Position numbers and translations under genes: made by a program. A DNA stretch of 64,000 nt from UBA6144 sp964399165 (GTDB lineage Bacteria > Bdellovibrionota > Bacteriovoracia > Bacteriovoracales > Bacteriovoracaceae), in NCBI GenBank assembly GCA_964399165.1, contig CAYNPO010000005.1, forward strand, positions 1 through 64,000, written 5' to 3'. Shown piece by piece: positions 9,601 to 16,786 of the stretch (the first letter of the stretch is position 1; each line of letters begins with the position of its first letter). Under the pieces are notes generated by a model. That model had not been told where the DNA came from and did not search any database. It worked only from the letters and a program-made list of their open reading frames with translations.

Positions 9601-9842
9601 CGCTACGCGGGCTGGCTTCAATAGCGTTCAAGCGTGGACAGTTAGATGTCGCGTTGGACCTGTTCAAGCGTGCCGTGGTGGGTGAGCCCGACAATCCCGA
9701 AATCCACCGACAGCTTGGGGATATCTATCGTCAGCAGGGGCAGAGCACCCTGGCCATCGAATCCTACCGAATATATCTTAAGTTGCTTCCCGAGGCCCAG
9801 GACAAGGCCCAAGTGGAGCAGTACATCCAGGCCTTGGAGTGA
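6615..9842 (+). CDS. Large membrane-anchored tetratricopeptide repeat protein with N-terminal GYF_2-like domain
   Basis: This 1075-residue protein has a mixed architecture. Residues 1-55 (YRVRLKNGRVVGPF then GEWMALHTFPFW) look like a GYF_2/DUF4339-type domain. Residues 75-180 are proline- and acid-rich, 186-225 are a charged coiled coil (QQLEEERRRQEEERLAAL), and about 283-302 form one membrane helix after a KKKKRR stop. The rest, about 330-1075, is a superhelix of TPR-like units, many with the AxxxxxxAxxLNP pattern. The N-terminal domain is therefore probably cytoplasmic and the TPR array periplasmic. Such proteins are scaffolds; no specific partner can be named. A C8A7 tract at 6888-6902 lies inside the coding sequence. 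Confidence 0.85.
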   Translation: MEKYRVRLKNGRVVGPFLPAQIVEMKDKGHVTGQESCQVFPTGEWMALHTFPFWGRVDGTPMTRLPDGTFVVNLEDLREELATPSDPAPEVPPPKKEPTRTEQVPPPSKTRSMTAPMAPPSPEPAFREFDYRKAHLHEPSEARPEATRVIVNEDLPTKVVPFTGGEPSPRQATSPEATVVSPTTVAWRQQLEEERRRQEEERLAALRAAEEEAKALAQMVEEESLPAPAEEVDILNEATQAINLKTWHGVEAETRGVEEELAREAMEQAKAPDEGQEETKKKKRRIIIVAAAVLLGYVVLFPEEDSAPKGPPQIKPMAPEIRFPVPFTAKDPGKAEELAKRARTLAAEATYPTKIEAAKLWRQSYENDTDLVSSRMRLVRAYGELIPHSAKFTTDAGTMFKMVQANRVSVELDPDVCLGTALFYKRLGKAEAAHALLERFVKSGANKPTKELFASYLESLVDMDKETTADEVATSLERLDSKGVEVTLALVRYHRYKNHPEKARDALEKGLRERPQSVPLLLSRAEFELEAVDMKALAATVKSIRALAAEQSRLYLGKVLELTGFIFAFQNKPTQAAEAFSEALKFSDGENLRERLTNVDGIDAAGNDAAATLIKQVKARQLVEASERALASHDFEAALLNAIKAQGLESGYLRAELHLADLQMRLGMVKESIDNLESLYKGHGEDPVIGFALLEAYIRTYKFHDARQLLLSLASSNLREDWRYASLSALLHDRMGSINESILWLQKAINLNPLEDENIFKLAQLLNRAKKFDEAKRRLGQAMELNPTKMEYRLAYGSILYETDGPDAAIAYLYEVLRRFPEDPAILGDIAIYYHRAGKERQFREVKERIEALPRRDVGIHRFLRRSAVLNENWDEAVKQAEEILKLEPGDLNVMMETGRMLMDRRRYKEAAQWFVRVRDKLPGYPRVGYYKARIELYVNNPDQALKDVSEDMKANGQYEEGLVLIGDILRSKNDYPGADAQYKSALKLNPRSNGALRGLASIAFKRGQLDVALDLFKRAVVGEPDNPEIHRQLGDIYRQQGQSTLAIESYRIYLKLLPEAQDKAQVEQYIQALE
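6888..6902. repeat. Homopolymer tract C8A7 inside the TPR gene
   Basis: Eight C followed by seven A encode PPPKK in the proline-rich part of the TPR protein, before the membrane helix. The frame is intact here. Slippage at either run would truncate the protein before the TPR array. Confidence 0.9.
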
Positions 9843-9846
9843 AGCC

Positions 9847-11127
9847 ATGCTCGATATCCGCCGTATTGAAGAGAACCCGCAAGCCGCCAAGGACGCCCTA
9901 GGGGCCCGCAGCGGTGGCGATCCCGCGCTCATCGACCAAATCCTTTCCCATAATCAGCGCCGGAAGCAACTCACGGCCGCGGTGGAAAACCGCAAAGCCG
10001 AGATCAACAATCTCTCCCGCCAGGTGGGCGAGCTCAAGAAGAATAAGCAGGACGCCCAGCACCTAATGGATCAAGTGACGACCCTCAAGGCCGCCATGGC
10101 GGATGACGAGCGTAATCTCCAGTTCACTCAAGAAGAGCTGCAGAACGTGCTCCTGGGTATCCCCAATTGGCTAGACGCCTCCGTCCCCAAAGGCAAAGAC
10201 GAGAGCGAGAACGTGGAGTACCGCAGGGGCGGCACCCCCCGCACCTTTGATTTCGCCGCCCTCGATCATGCCGATGTGGGAGAGAAGCTTGGCATGCTCG
10301 ATTTTGAAGCCGCGGGTCGCGTGACCGGCGCGCGCTTTGCCTTCCTCACCCACGGCCTGGCCCGACTCGAGCGCGCCCTGATCAACTTCATGCTCGACCA
10401 CCACGCTGCCAAGGGCTTCACCGAGGTGCTGCCGCCCTTCATCGCCCATGAGCGCAGTCTCGTCGGCACCGGCAACCTGCCCAAGTTCGCTGACCAGCTT
10501 TTCAAGCTCGAGGGCACCGAGTTCTATCTGATCCCGACCTCCGAGGTGACCGTCACCAATATCCAACGCGAGAAGATCCTGGAGGAGAAGGAGCTGCCCT
10601 ATCGCTACAGCGCCTACAGCCCGTGCTTCCGCTCCGAAGCCGGCTCCCACGGGCGCGATGTGAAGGGCCTCATCCGCATGCACCAGTTCAACAAGGTGGA
10701 GATGGTGTGCATCACCACGCCCGCCCAGTCCGACGAGGTCCACAAGGCCATGATCGACAGCGCCTGCGCGATCCTCGAGAAGCTGGGATTGCCCTACCGG
10801 GCGGTCCAGCTGTGCTCAGGTGACACTGGCTTCGCCTCCCAGAAAACCACTGACCTTGAGGTGTGGCTTCCCAGCCAGAATAAGTACCGGGAAATTTCCT
10901 CCATCTCGAACTGCGGAGACTTCCAGGCTCGACGGGCCAACATTCGCTTCCGTAACGCACAGGGCAAGCCGGAGTACGCCCATACCTTGAACGGGTCAGG
11001 ACTGGCTGTGGGTCGGACGCTGCTCGCCATTTTGGAAAATTACCAACGAAAAGACGGCAGCGTAGAGCTTCCCGAGGCCATTCGCCCCTACATGGGTGGG
11101 ATGAGCGAGCTAAAGCCAGCCAAATAA
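9847..11127 (+). CDS. serS: Seryl-tRNA synthetase
   Basis: This 426-residue enzyme charges tRNA-Ser with serine in the cytoplasm and has normal length. The start at ATG 9847 (MLDIRRIEENP) gives the conserved N-terminus; upstream in-frame codons lie inside the TPR gene. Residues 30-105 form the two-helix arm that binds the long variable arm of tRNA-Ser. Class II motif 2 (YSPCFRSEAGSHGRDVKGLIRMHQF) and motif 3 (NGSGLAVGRTLLAILENYQ) are intact. The gene is followed within 50 bp by tRNA-Ser(TGA) and then tRNA-Ser(GCT), its own substrates. Confidence 0.97.
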   Translation: MLDIRRIEENPQAAKDALGARSGGDPALIDQILSHNQRRKQLTAAVENRKAEINNLSRQVGELKKNKQDAQHLMDQVTTLKAAMADDERNLQFTQEELQNVLLGIPNWLDASVPKGKDESENVEYRRGGTPRTFDFAALDHADVGEKLGMLDFEAAGRVTGARFAFLTHGLARLERALINFMLDHHAAKGFTEVLPPFIAHERSLVGTGNLPKFADQLFKLEGTEFYLIPTSEVTVTNIQREKILEEKELPYRYSAYSPCFRSEAGSHGRDVKGLIRMHQFNKVEMVCITTPAQSDEVHKAMIDSACAILEKLGLPYRAVQLCSGDTGFASQKTTDLEVWLPSQNKYREISSISNCGDFQARRANIRFRNAQGKPEYAHTLNGSGLAVGRTLLAILENYQRKDGSVELPEAIRPYMGGMSELKPAK

Positions 11128-11174
11128 GCGTTGCGTACGCCTTTCCATGGACTTATATTGGATTTTCTCCGCTT

Positions 11175-11264
11175 GGAGGACTGGCCGAGTGGTTTAAGGC
11201 AACAGTTTTGAAAACTGTCGAGGTTGAAAGACCTCCGGGGGTTCGAATCCCTCGTCCTCCGCCA
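11175..11264 (+). tRNA. tRNA-Ser (anticodon TGA)
   Basis: This 90 nt tRNA has acceptor GGAGGAC/GTCCTCC, discriminator G and an encoded CCA. The anticodon stem ACAGT/ACTGT encloses TTTGAAA, giving anticodon TGA. A long variable arm (GAGGTTGAAAGACCTC) and T-loop TTCGAAT are present, as expected for class II tRNA-Ser. Confidence 0.96.
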
Positions 11265-11295
11265 CTCTTCCCTTTCGCCAGCGGGTTGTTCGTAT

Positions 11296-11386
11296 GGAGA
11301 CGTGGGTGAGTGGCCTAAACCACACCCTTGCTAAGGGTGCATACCTCAAAAGGGTATCGAGAGTTCGAATCTCTCCGTCTCCGCCA
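11296..11386 (+). tRNA. tRNA-Ser (anticodon GCT)
   Basis: This 91 nt class II tRNA has acceptor GGAGACG/CGTCTCC, discriminator G and an encoded CCA. Anticodon stem CACCC/GGGTG encloses TTGCTAA, giving anticodon GCT. The long variable arm and the T-loop TTCGAAT are intact. It lies 31 bp after tRNA-Ser(TGA) and reads in the same direction as serS. Confidence 0.96.
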
Positions 11387-11405
11387 CTTCAATTTCGGTA
11401 TAGAC

Positions 11406-12254
11406 TTGATTAAGGTTTTTCTTTCACCTCTTTCCTTCGTCTGCGCCGCTTACCTCGCTTTTGGCATTTTACTGGCCCTAAATCCTCAATCCGTACGGTT
11501 ACTCGACGGAGAGAGTGGCGCTATCGAGCTCTCCGGCGCAATGGCCCTTCTGATGACGAGCCTAGTGCTTCTAGGGAATGGCCGACGTGTTTTCCGAAAC
11601 GGGCATGCCCCGAGACACCATGGATGGATGTTCATGGTGGCGGGACTTCTATTCTTCTGGGGGGCGGGGGAAGAACTCAGCTGGGGTCAGCACATCTTGA
11701 AGTTCGGCACTCCGGACTGGCTCGCGGAAATCAATGGTCAGCGCGAGACCAACCTTCACAACATCAACAAGAAGTTCTTCGATCGCACCTATGAACGGTT
11801 GGTCCTGCTTTTGGCCGTCAGCACCACCTTCTTGCACGTAAGGTTGAAGAGCACCCTTTTGGGATTCCAGGTTCCGGGGGTACTGCTAAATCTGGCGTTC
11901 CTGGTTCTTCCCATCTGCCGAAGATTCCACCATGTAACACCGGATGTCTGGCAGCTGGGAGGGGTGGCTTTCGCTTTTTATGCCCTACGGGCCGTGAAGA
12001 GCAGGGACCGAGAGATTTTGGCGGCTTGCGCCATGATTGTCTTCACGGTTCCCTCCGTAGCCTATCTAAATTGGCACTATGGCCCTGCCTTGGACTCCTA
12101 CGGCACGAATATCTTCCATGAAGTTAGGGAAACCGCTTTTGCATTTCTCTGCCTGGTCTATGCCCTACAGCTGTCCCGGGCCACCCGTAGTCACACCGAG
12201 GCGCCGGAGACTCGCCAGGAGCTGGGGCCCAGGCTAGCGATTGACCAACGCTAG
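11406..12254 (+). CDS. Conserved-type integral membrane protein of unknown function
   Basis: This protein of about 282 residues has seven or eight hydrophobic helices. The start is uncertain: the frame runs back into the tRNA, and TTG at 11406 is the first plausible codon after it, although it has no clear Shine-Dalgarno sequence. The motif GEELSWGQHILKF followed by GQRETNLHNINK is recognisable from a widespread group of bacterial membrane proteins of unknown function, where a GEExSWGQ helix and an ExNxHN motif are conserved. The clustered polar and histidine residues suggest an active or ligand site near the membrane surface. No pathway link is visible. Confidence 0.75.
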   Translation: MIKVFLSPLSFVCAAYLAFGILLALNPQSVRLLDGESGAIELSGAMALLMTSLVLLGNGRRVFRNGHAPRHHGWMFMVAGLLFFWGAGEELSWGQHILKFGTPDWLAEINGQRETNLHNINKKFFDRTYERLVLLLAVSTTFLHVRLKSTLLGFQVPGVLLNLAFLVLPICRRFHHVTPDVWQLGGVAFAFYALRAVKSRDREILAACAMIVFTVPSVAYLNWHYGPALDSYGTNIFHEVRETAFAFLCLVYALQLSRATRSHTEAPETRQELGPRLAIDQR

Positions 12255-12310
12255 CTAGGTCGTTATAAATAGACTCCTCCAGACCCTGCTGGGGGCAATG
12301 CATCATCTGC

Positions 12311-12387
12311 GCAGCCGTAGCTCAATTGGATAGAGCATCTGACTACGGATCAGAAGGTTTCAGGTTCAACTCCTGACGGTTGCGCCA
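12311..12387 (+). tRNA. tRNA-Arg (anticodon ACG)
   Basis: This 77 nt tRNA has acceptor GCAGCCG/CGGTTGC with one G-T pair, discriminator G and an encoded CCA. Anticodon stem TCTGA/TCAGA encloses CTACGGA, giving anticodon ACG, whose A34 is normally edited to inosine by TadA, encoded at 20795-21274. The T-loop reads TTCAACT instead of the common TTCGAAT. Confidence 0.94.
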
Positions 12388-12481
12388 TTTTTCTTTCCTG
12401 ACCCTGTAATTTCTACCCGCCACCCCCTCCGCCCTGGGTTTCTCCCCTTAAGCTTGTCGAAACGCCTTTCGGAGGAACCCC

Positions 12482-13348
12482 ATGCATACCCTGCTGCTTA
12501 CCCTATTTGTGGCCCTATCAGCTTATGTCATCCCTGCCCAGGCACAGGACTTCTTCGTGGTCGACCTCGACCTTTCCCGCCGGGAGCACGTTCCCACCTA
12601 CGACTGTGACATCTATGACTCTCGCCAGGATCGCCGCCTGTGCGAGCGCCTCGAGCGCCGCAGCTGGGAGGACCGAGCCTACGCCGTTGATTGCCGCGAG
12701 TTCAGCAGCTCCATGCTGGTTTCGGATTGCCTGGGCCTCGCCTCCCGTCTGAGTTATGACGACAGCACCATCAATTGCCGCCAGCGTGGCGTGCGCGACG
12801 AGGCTCGCTGCCGCTTCACCAAGCGAGCTTACCTGGACGGCCGCTTTGCGGCCCCCGCTCCCGTCGTGGTCCACCGTGACGTCTACGTGGCCAACACCTG
12901 CTCCGCCGACGTGTATGACCGCGCCTACGCCCGCTGGAGTGAGCGACGTGAGGAAATGCGCCGCCGCGGCCAGCGCCGTGCTGTCATCGGCACCGGCGTT
13001 GCCATCCTCGGCGCCGTGCTGGGCAACAGCGACGATCGCACCACCCGTAACATCGGCCAAGGCCTCTTGATCGGCGGTGCCTACGTGGCTGCCCACGGCT
13101 TGGTGGAAATGAGCGCCGCCGACAACTTCTACCCCCACCTCATGACTGGCTGCGGGGACTACTTCGTCCGCGAAACCCGCTATGTGACCGTGGAAAGCCG
13201 CCGCTGTACCAGCGTCCGCTACACCGAGCGCGGCTTCGGCTCTTCCCGCAGCTACTACGAGGTCCGCTGCCAGAACAGCAGCTACGTGACCTTCGACCAC
13301 TACAGCGCCTGGGACAGCGGCACCACCTACTACGAAGGTGCGTACTGA
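12482..13348 (+). CDS. Secreted cysteine- and arginine-rich protein with glycine-zipper segment
   Basis: I do not recognise this 288-residue protein. A signal peptide is clear: hydrophobic LLLTLFVALSAYVIPA followed by AQA-Q near residue 21. The mature part holds ten cysteines, suitable for disulfides in the periplasm, and is rich in Arg, Tyr and Asp. Residues about 160-200 form a hydrophobic glycine-rich hairpin (VIGTGVAILGAVLGN, then GQGLLIGGAYVAAHG) like a glycine-zipper segment of envelope proteins. CGGAGGAACCCC directly before the ATG supports the start. Codon use matches well-expressed neighbours. It is likely an envelope or outer-membrane-associated protein. Confidence 0.85.
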   Translation: MHTLLLTLFVALSAYVIPAQAQDFFVVDLDLSRREHVPTYDCDIYDSRQDRRLCERLERRSWEDRAYAVDCREFSSSMLVSDCLGLASRLSYDDSTINCRQRGVRDEARCRFTKRAYLDGRFAAPAPVVVHRDVYVANTCSADVYDRAYARWSERREEMRRRGQRRAVIGTGVAILGAVLGNSDDRTTRNIGQGLLIGGAYVAAHGLVEMSAADNFYPHLMTGCGDYFVRETRYVTVESRRCTSVRYTERGFGSSRSYYEVRCQNSSYVTFDHYSAWDSGTTYYEGAY

Positions 13349-13391
13349 GTTAGACGGCCCCTCTCGTCCAAGCTTAATCCCCCACATTCCC

Positions 13392-13426
13392 ACCCCCGAA
13401 CCCGGTATCTTGCCGGGATCGGGGGT
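13392..13426 (+). promoter_or_regulatory. Hairpin covering the ribosome binding site of the beta-barrel gene
   Basis: ACCCCCGA-A-CCCGG pairs with CCGGG-A-TCGGGGGT around a 7 nt loop, giving 13 bp with one A-A mismatch. The right arm contains the GGGGGT that serves as Shine-Dalgarno sequence for the ATG at 13432. There is no T tract, so it is not a standard terminator. It may control translation. Confidence 0.6.
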
Positions 13427-13431
13427 AATTC

Positions 13432-14013
13432 ATGAAATGGACGACGCTTCTCCTCTGCCTGCTGTCTCTTCCCGCCCTTGCCATCGACGGCAAGTTTTCC
13501 GCCATGGTGAGCGTCCTGGGCACCAAGCCCGACATCGACGGCGTGGATGAGCTGGGCGGGGTGGACGAGAAGTTCGGCATGACCGGCGGGATCGGCATGC
13601 GGGCCCTGCTCAAGATCCATGATGCCTTCAATTTCCGCACGGGCCTGGGCATCCGCCAGAAGGACCTGAACTACGACGTAGAAACCGCCGCTGGCGACAC
13701 GGAGGTGGAGGGTACCCTGACCTACTTCTCCCTCCCGCTGACCCTCCATTTTCCCGTCCAGGAGGACCTGGTGGGCTTTTTCATCGGATCCGCCGCTGAC
13801 CTGCTCATCGACGATGAGTGCGAAGTCTCCGGCGCCACGGACGATTGCACGCTGGAGGATGAGAAGTCCGCGGTTTTCCCCTTGGTCGTGGGATTTGAGG
13901 TTTCACCCACCGATCGGTGGGGGTTTGAGCTTTCTTATGAGCACGGGATAACGGAGTCGGCCAAAGATACCAAGACCCACTCCTATGTGGGCTCATTCCT
14001 CTACCACTTCTAG
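13432..14013 (+). CDS. Outer membrane beta-barrel protein
   Basis: This 193-residue protein has a signal peptide (LLLCLLSLPALA then IDG) and then alternating polar/hydrophobic strands such as GKFSAMVSV, FNFRTGLGIR and WGFELSYEHG. It ends in SYVGSFLYHF, with the C-terminal phenylalanine recognised by the Bam machinery. The size suits an eight-stranded barrel of the OmpA/OmpW type. A loop with DDECEVSGATDDC carries two cysteines that could form a disulfide. The start is fixed by the signal peptide and by GGGGG 6 bp upstream, which lies inside a hairpin. The stop overlaps the end of the opposing methyltransferase gene by 4 bp. Confidence 0.85.
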   Translation: MKWTTLLLCLLSLPALAIDGKFSAMVSVLGTKPDIDGVDELGGVDEKFGMTGGIGMRALLKIHDAFNFRTGLGIRQKDLNYDVETAAGDTEVEGTLTYFSLPLTLHFPVQEDLVGFFIGSAADLLIDDECEVSGATDDCTLEDEKSAVFPLVVGFEVSPTDRWGFELSYEHGITESAKDTKTHSYVGSFLYHF

Positions 14014-14810
14014 GCGAAGCGGCTCTCCATAGACTCCAGGCCGAGCTGGCCCAGCACGCCCTGCAGGCGTTCGCGGGGATGGCGGCGGGGCAAGTCTTTG
14101 TACGTGGCGATGATAAGCTCGTTCTTCATGGAGTGCTCCCAGCCCACGAGTTCCGTCACCCGCACCTGGTACCCATGGGATTCCAGCCTGAGGCAGCGGA
14201 GTACGTTGGTGACGTGACTGCCGAACTCGCGGGTGTGGATGGGATGGCGCCAGATCTCGGTCAGCACGTTCTGCGCGAGCTGTGGCCCCTTGGCTTGGCG
14301 CAAGGCCGCGGCTACCTCCGCCTGGCAGCAGGGGACCAACACGAAGTGCTTCGCCTTTTTGGCGAGTCCGAATGTAATGGCGTCATCCGTGGCCGTGTCA
14401 CAGGCGTGCAAGGCGGTGACCACGTCGATCTCCTCGGGCAGCACCGTGGAGTGGGTAGCCTGTTCCACGCTCAAGGGCAAAAATGACATGCGGGAAAAGC
14501 CCAGGCGCGAGGCGAGCGCCTTGGACTTCTCCACCAGCTCCACCCGGGATTCGATTCCCCAGACATGCCCGTCCTTGCGTCTTTTGTAGAACAGGTCGTA
14601 GAGCAAGAAGCCTAGGTAGGACTTGCCAGCGCCCATGTCCACCAGGTTAGAGCCCTCGGCCAGCAAAGGCTCGATGAACTGGTATAGGTGGTAAACCTGC
14701 TTGAGCTTGCGCCGGGTGTCCTGGTTCAGCTTCCCGTCCCGCGTGAGGATATGGAGTTCCTTCAGGAGCTCGATGGACTGGCCTTCGCGAATTTCTGGGA
14801 TCAGGGTCAT
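14010..14810 (-). CDS. SAM-dependent methyltransferase, Methyltransf_32-like
   Basis: This 266-residue class I methyltransferase is probably cytoplasmic. Motif I is LVDMGAGKSYLGFLLYD and the acidic residue of motif II follows in WGIESR. The segment VTALHACDTATDDAI and the downstream VPCCQAEVA are typical of the Methyltransf_32 family, where a HACDxATD motif and a PCC motif are conserved. The ATG at 14810 is chosen because AGAGGAAG lies just upstream; a TTG 15 bp further up is less likely. The substrate is unknown; RNA or a small molecule are both possible. It runs convergently with the beta-barrel gene. Confidence 0.85.
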   Translation of the reverse strand: MTLIPEIREGQSIELLKELHILTRDGKLNQDTRRKLKQVYHLYQFIEPLLAEGSNLVDMGAGKSYLGFLLYDLFYKRRKDGHVWGIESRVELVEKSKALASRLGFSRMSFLPLSVEQATHSTVLPEEIDVVTALHACDTATDDAITFGLAKKAKHFVLVPCCQAEVAAALRQAKGPQLAQNVLTEIWRHPIHTREFGSHVTNVLRCLRLESHGYQVRVTELVGWEHSMKNELIIATYKDLPRRHPRERLQGVLGQLGLESMESRFA

Positions 14811-14822
14811 GCTTCCTCTGGG

Positions 14823-14853
14823 CAAAAAAAAGGGCCGTCTTACGACGGCCCTT
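14823..14853 (-). terminator. Rho-independent terminator for the RRM gene
   Basis: The perfect 10 bp inverted repeat AAGGGCCGTC/GACGGCCCTT with a 4 nt loop is flanked on its left by seven A. On the minus strand this is a GC-rich hairpin followed by a T run, 24 bp after the RRM gene. Confidence 0.92.
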
Positions 14854-14876
14854 CCAAACTCGGTTTGGTGTGGCGC

Positions 14877-15182
14877 TTAGAAGCGGCCGCGACCGCCGCC
14901 GAAACCGCCGCCGCGGGGACCGTTGTCCCGGGGAGCCATGGGCTTAGCTTCAGTTACGTTCAGTGAACGGCCATCCATTTCGGTGCCGTTGAACTTCTCG
15001 ATAGCGGCTTGAGCTTCGTCTTCGGTGGACATTTCCACGAAGCCGAAACCTTTGCTGCGGCCGGTGTCACGGTCAGTGATCACCTTGGCAGAGTCAACGG
15101 TGCCAGCTTGGGAAAACTTATCCAAGAGGCTTTTGTCGTTAACGGAATAGGGGAGATTGCCGACGTACAGTTTCTTACCCAC
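14877..15182 (-). CDS. Glycine-rich RNA-binding protein with one RRM domain
   Basis: This 101-residue protein has a single RRM. RNP2 is KLYVGNLPYSV at residues 4-14 and RNP1 is SKGFGFVEM near 43-51, both with the aromatic residues that stack on RNA. A short tail RGGGFGGGRGRF follows. This matches the small RRM proteins of cyanobacteria and proteobacteria, often linked to cold or stress responses and RNA chaperoning. AGGAGG 6 bp before the start (read on the minus strand) makes it strong. It has its own terminator and appears monocistronic, in line with high and separately regulated expression. Confidence 0.93.
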   Translation of the reverse strand: MGKKLYVGNLPYSVNDKSLLDKFSQAGTVDSAKVITDRDTGRSKGFGFVEMSTEDEAQAAIEKFNGTEMDGRSLNVTEAKPMAPRDNGPRGGGFGGGRGRF

Positions 15183-15332
15183 AGGACCTCCTTACAGGCG
15201 TTGGGGACCGCTTAAAGAGAGGATGCCTTATGGCCCAGATCTTAACGCGGACGGATTAGAGCGCACATTAGCAGAATAACCAGCACTTGCACAACTCCCC
15301 GCCCGCTCTTCTGGGTTAAGGCGTTAAGCCCT

Positions 15333-15338
15333 TATAAT
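15333..15338 (+). promoter_or_regulatory. Candidate -10 element for the M28 peptidase gene
   Basis: A perfect TATAAT lies 60 bp before the ATG at 15399 in the 216 bp divergent region between the RRM and peptidase genes. The -35 region is weak (TTCTGG at 15309, 18 bp spacing). The rest of this region shows no gene or strong RNA structure that I can support. Confidence 0.45.
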
Positions 15339-15398
15339 CTTTCGGGGAATATATTGCTTCAGCTATTGTCTGCGCTCTCTCCGGCATAAGCTAGAGGG

Positions 15399-16460
15399 AT
15401 GAAAACACTCCTTTGTTTGCTAGCCGCCCTCCCCTTTGTCATGGGGGCCACGAGCGCGCCGGTATACCAAGTGGTGAACCAGCACCCCGAAGACCTTGAG
15501 CGTTTGCTCCCTCACGTGGAAACCGTGAGGCAAGACGGACGGTTGTGGTTGGTGCGCCCGCGCGGCGCGATCCCGGCAGCCGCCATGGAGAATCTGCGCC
15601 TGGTAGACAAAGAGCGCGTGGACAGCTGGATGGTGCCGGCGAAACGAATGGCAAAGTCCTCCCCCGACGCCGAAGTACAGTCTTTGCTGGCCTCGGTGGA
15701 CGCCGACCGATTCCACCAGGACGTGGTGTGGCTTTCCAGCATAGCCACCCGCCGGGTGGGGACGCAGGACAACCGTTCGGCCACCACGCTTTTGGAGGAG
15801 CGATTGCGCGCAATGGGTTACACTGTCGAGCGCGTGTGCCACCGCGCCCAGGAGTGCAGCGTGGTCGGCGAGAAGTCAGGGAGCGAACCTTCCAGGGGTG
15901 TGATCCTCGTTATGGCCCACTTCGACTCCGTTGGAGCTCCCAACGCAGGCGCCGACGACAACGCCAGTGGCGCGGCCGCGCTCCTGGAGATGGCCCACCT
16001 CCTTTCGTCCACGCCCCTGCGCCACACCCTCCGGCTGTTCTTCACGAACGGGGAAGAAAACGGCTTATTGGGATCCAATCACTACGCACGCCAGTTGGCA
16101 CAGAACGGGAGCATCTCCTCCATCAAGCTTGCGGTTAACATGGATATGGTGGGGTACAACTCCAACGGGGTGGTGGAATTAGAGACGAACTCCGCCAACG
16201 CCAGGCTCGCCGATGAGTTCGCCGATCTAGTGACGACATACACCTCCCTGCGCCCCAAGATCACGCTCGGGGCTTGGGGCAGCGACCATGTGCCTTTCCT
16301 AGAGCGCGGCGTGCCCACAATCCTCACCATCGAGGATTGGTCCACCAAAACGCCTTGCTACCATCTTGCCTGTGACTTGCCTGCGACACTGAACAACGGC
16401 TACGCCGCCCAGATCATCAAGCTGAACCTGGCAGCGGTAGTTCTCAAGGACCGTCAGTAA
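15399..16460 (+). CDS. Secreted M28-family zinc peptidase
   Basis: This 353-residue protein has a signal peptide (LLCLLAALPFVMGATS) and a C-terminal M28 aminopeptidase domain. The two-zinc site is complete: H174 in MAHFDSVG, the bridging D186 in GADDNASG, the catalytic E219 and metal-ligand E220 in TNGEENG, D249 in NMDMVG, and H297 in GSDHVPF. The N-terminal ~100 residues act as a pro- or accessory region. It should cleave N-terminal residues from peptides in the periplasm or outside the cell, which fits a protein-degrading or predatory lifestyle. Its stop overlaps the end of a small opposing gene by 7 bp. Confidence 0.93.
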   Translation: MKTLLCLLAALPFVMGATSAPVYQVVNQHPEDLERLLPHVETVRQDGRLWLVRPRGAIPAAAMENLRLVDKERVDSWMVPAKRMAKSSPDAEVQSLLASVDADRFHQDVVWLSSIATRRVGTQDNRSATTLLEERLRAMGYTVERVCHRAQECSVVGEKSGSEPSRGVILVMAHFDSVGAPNAGADDNASGAAALLEMAHLLSSTPLRHTLRLFFTNGEENGLLGSNHYARQLAQNGSISSIKLAVNMDMVGYNSNGVVELETNSANARLADEFADLVTTYTSLRPKITLGAWGSDHVPFLERGVPTILTIEDWSTKTPCYHLACDLPATLNNGYAAQIIKLNLAAVVLKDRQ

Positions 16461-16717
16461 CAAGTCGTTCCGGGGATTCCATCCGGGAAGAGGTAGTCCA
16501 GCGGATACCCAATATCGAGTGTGATCTCACAATGGGCGCCCCGCACCTGCAAGCGCGTGAGGCGGGACTCGCACCTGGCCATGGCCGGGGCGCAACGGTC
16601 TGCGGTGAAGACGTGCCCCAGGGGGTTCCCCTCCCGGTCAAGAATCTCCACCACGCATTTCCCGTAAGCCGTCCAGGGCACCAGGATGAACGCGGCGATG
16701 AGCGCGGTCCTTCGCAT
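16454..16717 (-). CDS. Small secreted cysteine-containing protein
   Basis: This 87-residue protein begins with a signal peptide (RRTALIAAFILVPWTAYG, cleavage near residue 19). The mature part of about 68 residues has five cysteines. I do not recognise a family. It is supported as a gene by the signal peptide and the good start at ATG 16717, and by its tail-to-tail packing with the M28 peptidase. A role as a peptidase inhibitor or a small envelope protein would be speculation. Confidence 0.6.
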   Translation of the reverse strand: MRRTALIAAFILVPWTAYGKCVVEILDREGNPLGHVFTADRCAPAMARCESRLTRLQVRGAHCEITLDIGYPLDYLFPDGIPGTTCY

Positions 16718-16772
16718 TCATTAATGATTCCATAAAAATTGCATTCGCCCAAGCCCCGCGCTACTTAAGGGA

Positions 16773-16782
16773 GGGGGGGGGG
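16773..16782. repeat. G10 tract at the pdxH ribosome binding site
   Basis: Ten consecutive G, preceded by GGGA, end 4 bp before the ATG of pdxH. Change of tract length would move the effective Shine-Dalgarno sequence relative to the start codon. Confidence 0.9.
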
Positions 16783-16786
16783 ACAC

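Noticed and set aside
16444..16752. Alternative minus-strand frame of 102 codons over the small secreted protein
   Set aside because: It overlaps the 87-residue frame, which has a clear signal peptide; the alternative has none and a biased composition.
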